This document shows, in pieces, positions 62,877-64,000 of a DNA stretch of 64,000 bases (the first letter of the stretch is position 1; each line of letters starts with the position of its first letter). The stretch spans positions 248,001 to 312,000 of the forward strand of contig NZ_JODC01000015.1 of assembly GCF_000720765.1 (NCBI RefSeq). Reading direction: 5' to 3'. Made by a program: the position numbers and the translations under genes. The notes below the pieces were generated by a model. The model did not search any database and had not been told where the DNA came from. It saw only the letters and a list, made by a program, of their open reading frames with translations. This DNA is from Streptomyces sp. NRRL S-646. Lineage in GTDB: Bacteria; Actinomycetota; Actinomycetes; Streptomycetales; Streptomycetaceae.

Positions 62877-63476
62877 CTACCCTTCGTCGGCCGCCGGCCG
62901 GTACACGCTCACCTGCACACCCGTCTTGCCCCTGGCGGTGGAGACCAGCTCGAACGGGCGCTTGGCCCCGTCCTCGGGAAAGATGGACTTTCCGCCGCCG
63001 AGGAGCACCGGCATATGGATGAGCTGCAGTTCGTCCACCAGCCCCTCGCTGATCAGCGTCCGCACGAGGGTGGGGCTGCCCATCATCGCCAGGTCGCCGC
63101 CGGGAGCGGCACGCAGCTCACGGATCCGCGCGACCGCCTCGCCGCCCGGGATGCGCTCGGTGTTGTTCCAGGTCAGCTCGGAGTCGCCGAGGGTGTCGGT
63201 CACGACGTACTTCTTCATGGCGTTGAGCCGGTCGGCGAACGGGTCCCCGGCCCGCTCGGGCCAGGCCCCCGCCATCGTCAGATACGTTCGGCGCCCGTAC
63301 AGCAGCGCCTCCGCCTGCTCCAGCCCCGCGGCGAAGGCCCCGCCGACCACCTCCGGATCGAAGTACGGGTGCGACCACCCGCCGTGCGCGAACCCGCCGT
63401 CGGTGTCCTCCTGGGGACCGCCGGGCGCCTGCACGACTCCGTCGAGACTGATGAACTCGCTGACAACGATGCGCAT
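62877..63476 (-). CDS. dihydrofolate-reductase-family (RibD C-terminal-like) protein
   Basis: 199-aa YyaP/RibD-C-type protein. MRIVVSEFISLDGVVQAPGG, LLYGRRTYLTMAGAWPERAG, KKYVVTDTLGDSELTWNNTE, DLAMMGSPTLVRTLISEGLV, ELQLIHMPVLLGGGKSIFPE. An NADPH-binding reductase fold without known physiological substrate. Confidence 0.92.
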   Translation of the reverse strand: MRIVVSEFISLDGVVQAPGGPQEDTDGGFAHGGWSHPYFDPEVVGGAFAAGLEQAEALLYGRRTYLTMAGAWPERAGDPFADRLNAMKKYVVTDTLGDSELTWNNTERIPGGEAVARIRELRAAPGGDLAMMGSPTLVRTLISEGLVDELQLIHMPVLLGGGKSIFPEDGAKRPFELVSTARGKTGVQVSVYRPAADEG

Positions 63477-63559
63477 GGGACTCGCTCCCTACTGTCTGCC
63501 TGCGGTGCCTTGGCCGGTGTTACGTCCATCAGACCGAAGAACCGGCCGGGAGTCATCGC

Positions 63560-64000
63560 TCAGTCCCACCAGAACCGCCACTCGGTCCGCCCGACCAGCT
63601 CGGCGGCGTACTCGGGGAAGGGGGTGGGCGGGTCGTCGACGATGTTGTCGGCGGTGGAGAGCACATGCTCCAGGGCGAGCCGCTCGGCGTGCGGAAGGTC
63701 CAGCGGCGGGCGGGCGACCGAGGCGAACAGCTCACTGCCGAAGGCGCCGACGACCCGGGCTCCGAACCGCTCCTCCCAGCTGCGCAGCAGGGCACACACC
63801 AGGGGCAGCGGGGCCTCGGACGACCAGCCCAGCACGGCCGGCACATCGGCGCTGCGGCGGGCGGGGACCAGGGCGAGGTGACACGCGTGGGCGAACGGAT
63901 GGGTCCCCAGAAGGTCCTCGACGAGCCGCGCCGCGGCCTCCTCCGGCGTCGGACCGTCCGTCCTGCTCTCCGCGGCGGCCGCCAGTCCGGGCCAGCTCTC
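63560..64000 (-). CDS. DUF4253 protein, 5' end beyond window
   Basis: The open frame runs off the window edge; 146 residues are visible. PEEAAARLVEDLLGTHPFAH, HLALVPARRSADVPAVLGWS, VCALLRSWEERFGARVVGAF and the end VGRTEWRFWWD match the DUF4253 family. Such proteins resemble PoNe/immunity-like contexts in some bacteria, but nothing here shows that. Function unknown. Confidence 0.82.
   Translation of the reverse strand, partial: ESWPGLAAAAESRTDGPTPEEAAARLVEDLLGTHPFAHACHLALVPARRSADVPAVLGWSSEAPLPLVCALLRSWEERFGARVVGAFGSELFASVARPPLDLPHAERLALEHVLSTADNIVDDPPTPFPEYAAELVGRTEWRFWWD

Noticed and set aside
63560..64000. Toxin-immunity locus
   Set aside because: DUF4253 alone is not evidence; the gene is cut by the window edge and has no toxin partner in view.

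Overview
The window is high-GC actinobacterial chromosome and almost certainly Streptomyces. Evidence: very high GC with strong third-position GC bias, GTG starts, an adpA gene carrying the rare TTA (bldA) codon, the desABCD desferrioxamine operon with iron boxes, the cebR/cebEFG/bglC cellobiose locus with its palindromic CebR operator, and stem-loop terminators without U-tracts. From memory, the gene order (ceb locus, orn/adpA, glmS, hexosaminidase, des genes, leucine-catabolism genes, agmatinase region) matches the core chromosome of S. coelicolor relatives. No prophage, transposase, CRISPR array or recognisable defence island was seen.

Layout. 1-5805: cellobiose/cellotriose uptake (cebE-F-G), beta-glucosidase bglC (cut by the window edge) and the LacI-type repressor CebR. 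6009-8159: a kinase-like protein with a TTA codon, a GNAT enzyme, tRNA-His with a strong terminator, and oligoribonuclease. 8269-9504: developmental master regulator AdpA. 9883-13805: small membrane protein, universal stress protein, acetate-transporter-family protein, glmS. 14239-18400: secreted phosphatase, DUF4429/SHOCT protein, secreted GH20 hexosaminidase behind a probable DasR site. 18461-25596: siderophore block (desD-C-B-A, ferric-siderophore reductase, binding lipoprotein) with two iron boxes. 25754-34351: branched-chain/fatty acyl-CoA catabolism, with a divergent TetR regulator and a paired operator. 34732-41418: PucR regulator, Na+/solute symporter, agmatinase-type ureohydrolase and a TPP-dependent enzyme, possibly an arginine/guanidino-acid route. 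41423-53922: secreted nuclease, a Gly-rich glycosyltransferase, secreted serine hydrolase, phytase-like protein, a one-chain double ABC exporter, secreted peptidase and lipoprotein. 54077-64000: GH3 glycosidase, LysR/EamA pair, an EPSP-synthase paralogue, GNATs, hydrolases and small enzymes.

How parts work together. CebR acts at two sites, one in the cebE upstream region and one over the bglC ribosome-binding site, so import and intracellular cleavage of cello-oligosaccharides are co-controlled. Iron boxes precede desA and desE, coupling siderophore synthesis to its uptake. The acyl-CoA genes supply most leucine-degradation steps, but the methylglutaconyl-CoA hydratase is not here. The GH20 and GH3 enzymes point to chitin or peptidoglycan amino-sugar recycling.

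The least ordinary things are: (i) a scrambled 3' end of the double ABC exporter, with a 99-bp perfect direct repeat that leaves it open into the next secreted-protein gene; (ii) a 166-bp element with 17-bp terminal inverted repeats that contains the stop codon of a serine-hydrolase gene; (iii) two gene remnants (a HAD phosphatase lacking its cap domain, and the first third of a mycothiol-dependent DinB-like gene); (iv) a TTA-containing kinase-like gene; (v) an EPSP-synthase paralogue with an altered PEP-site motif; (vi) a 15-bp in-frame minisatellite encoding poly-Gly in a membrane glycosyltransferase. I found no convincing wholly new multi-gene system.
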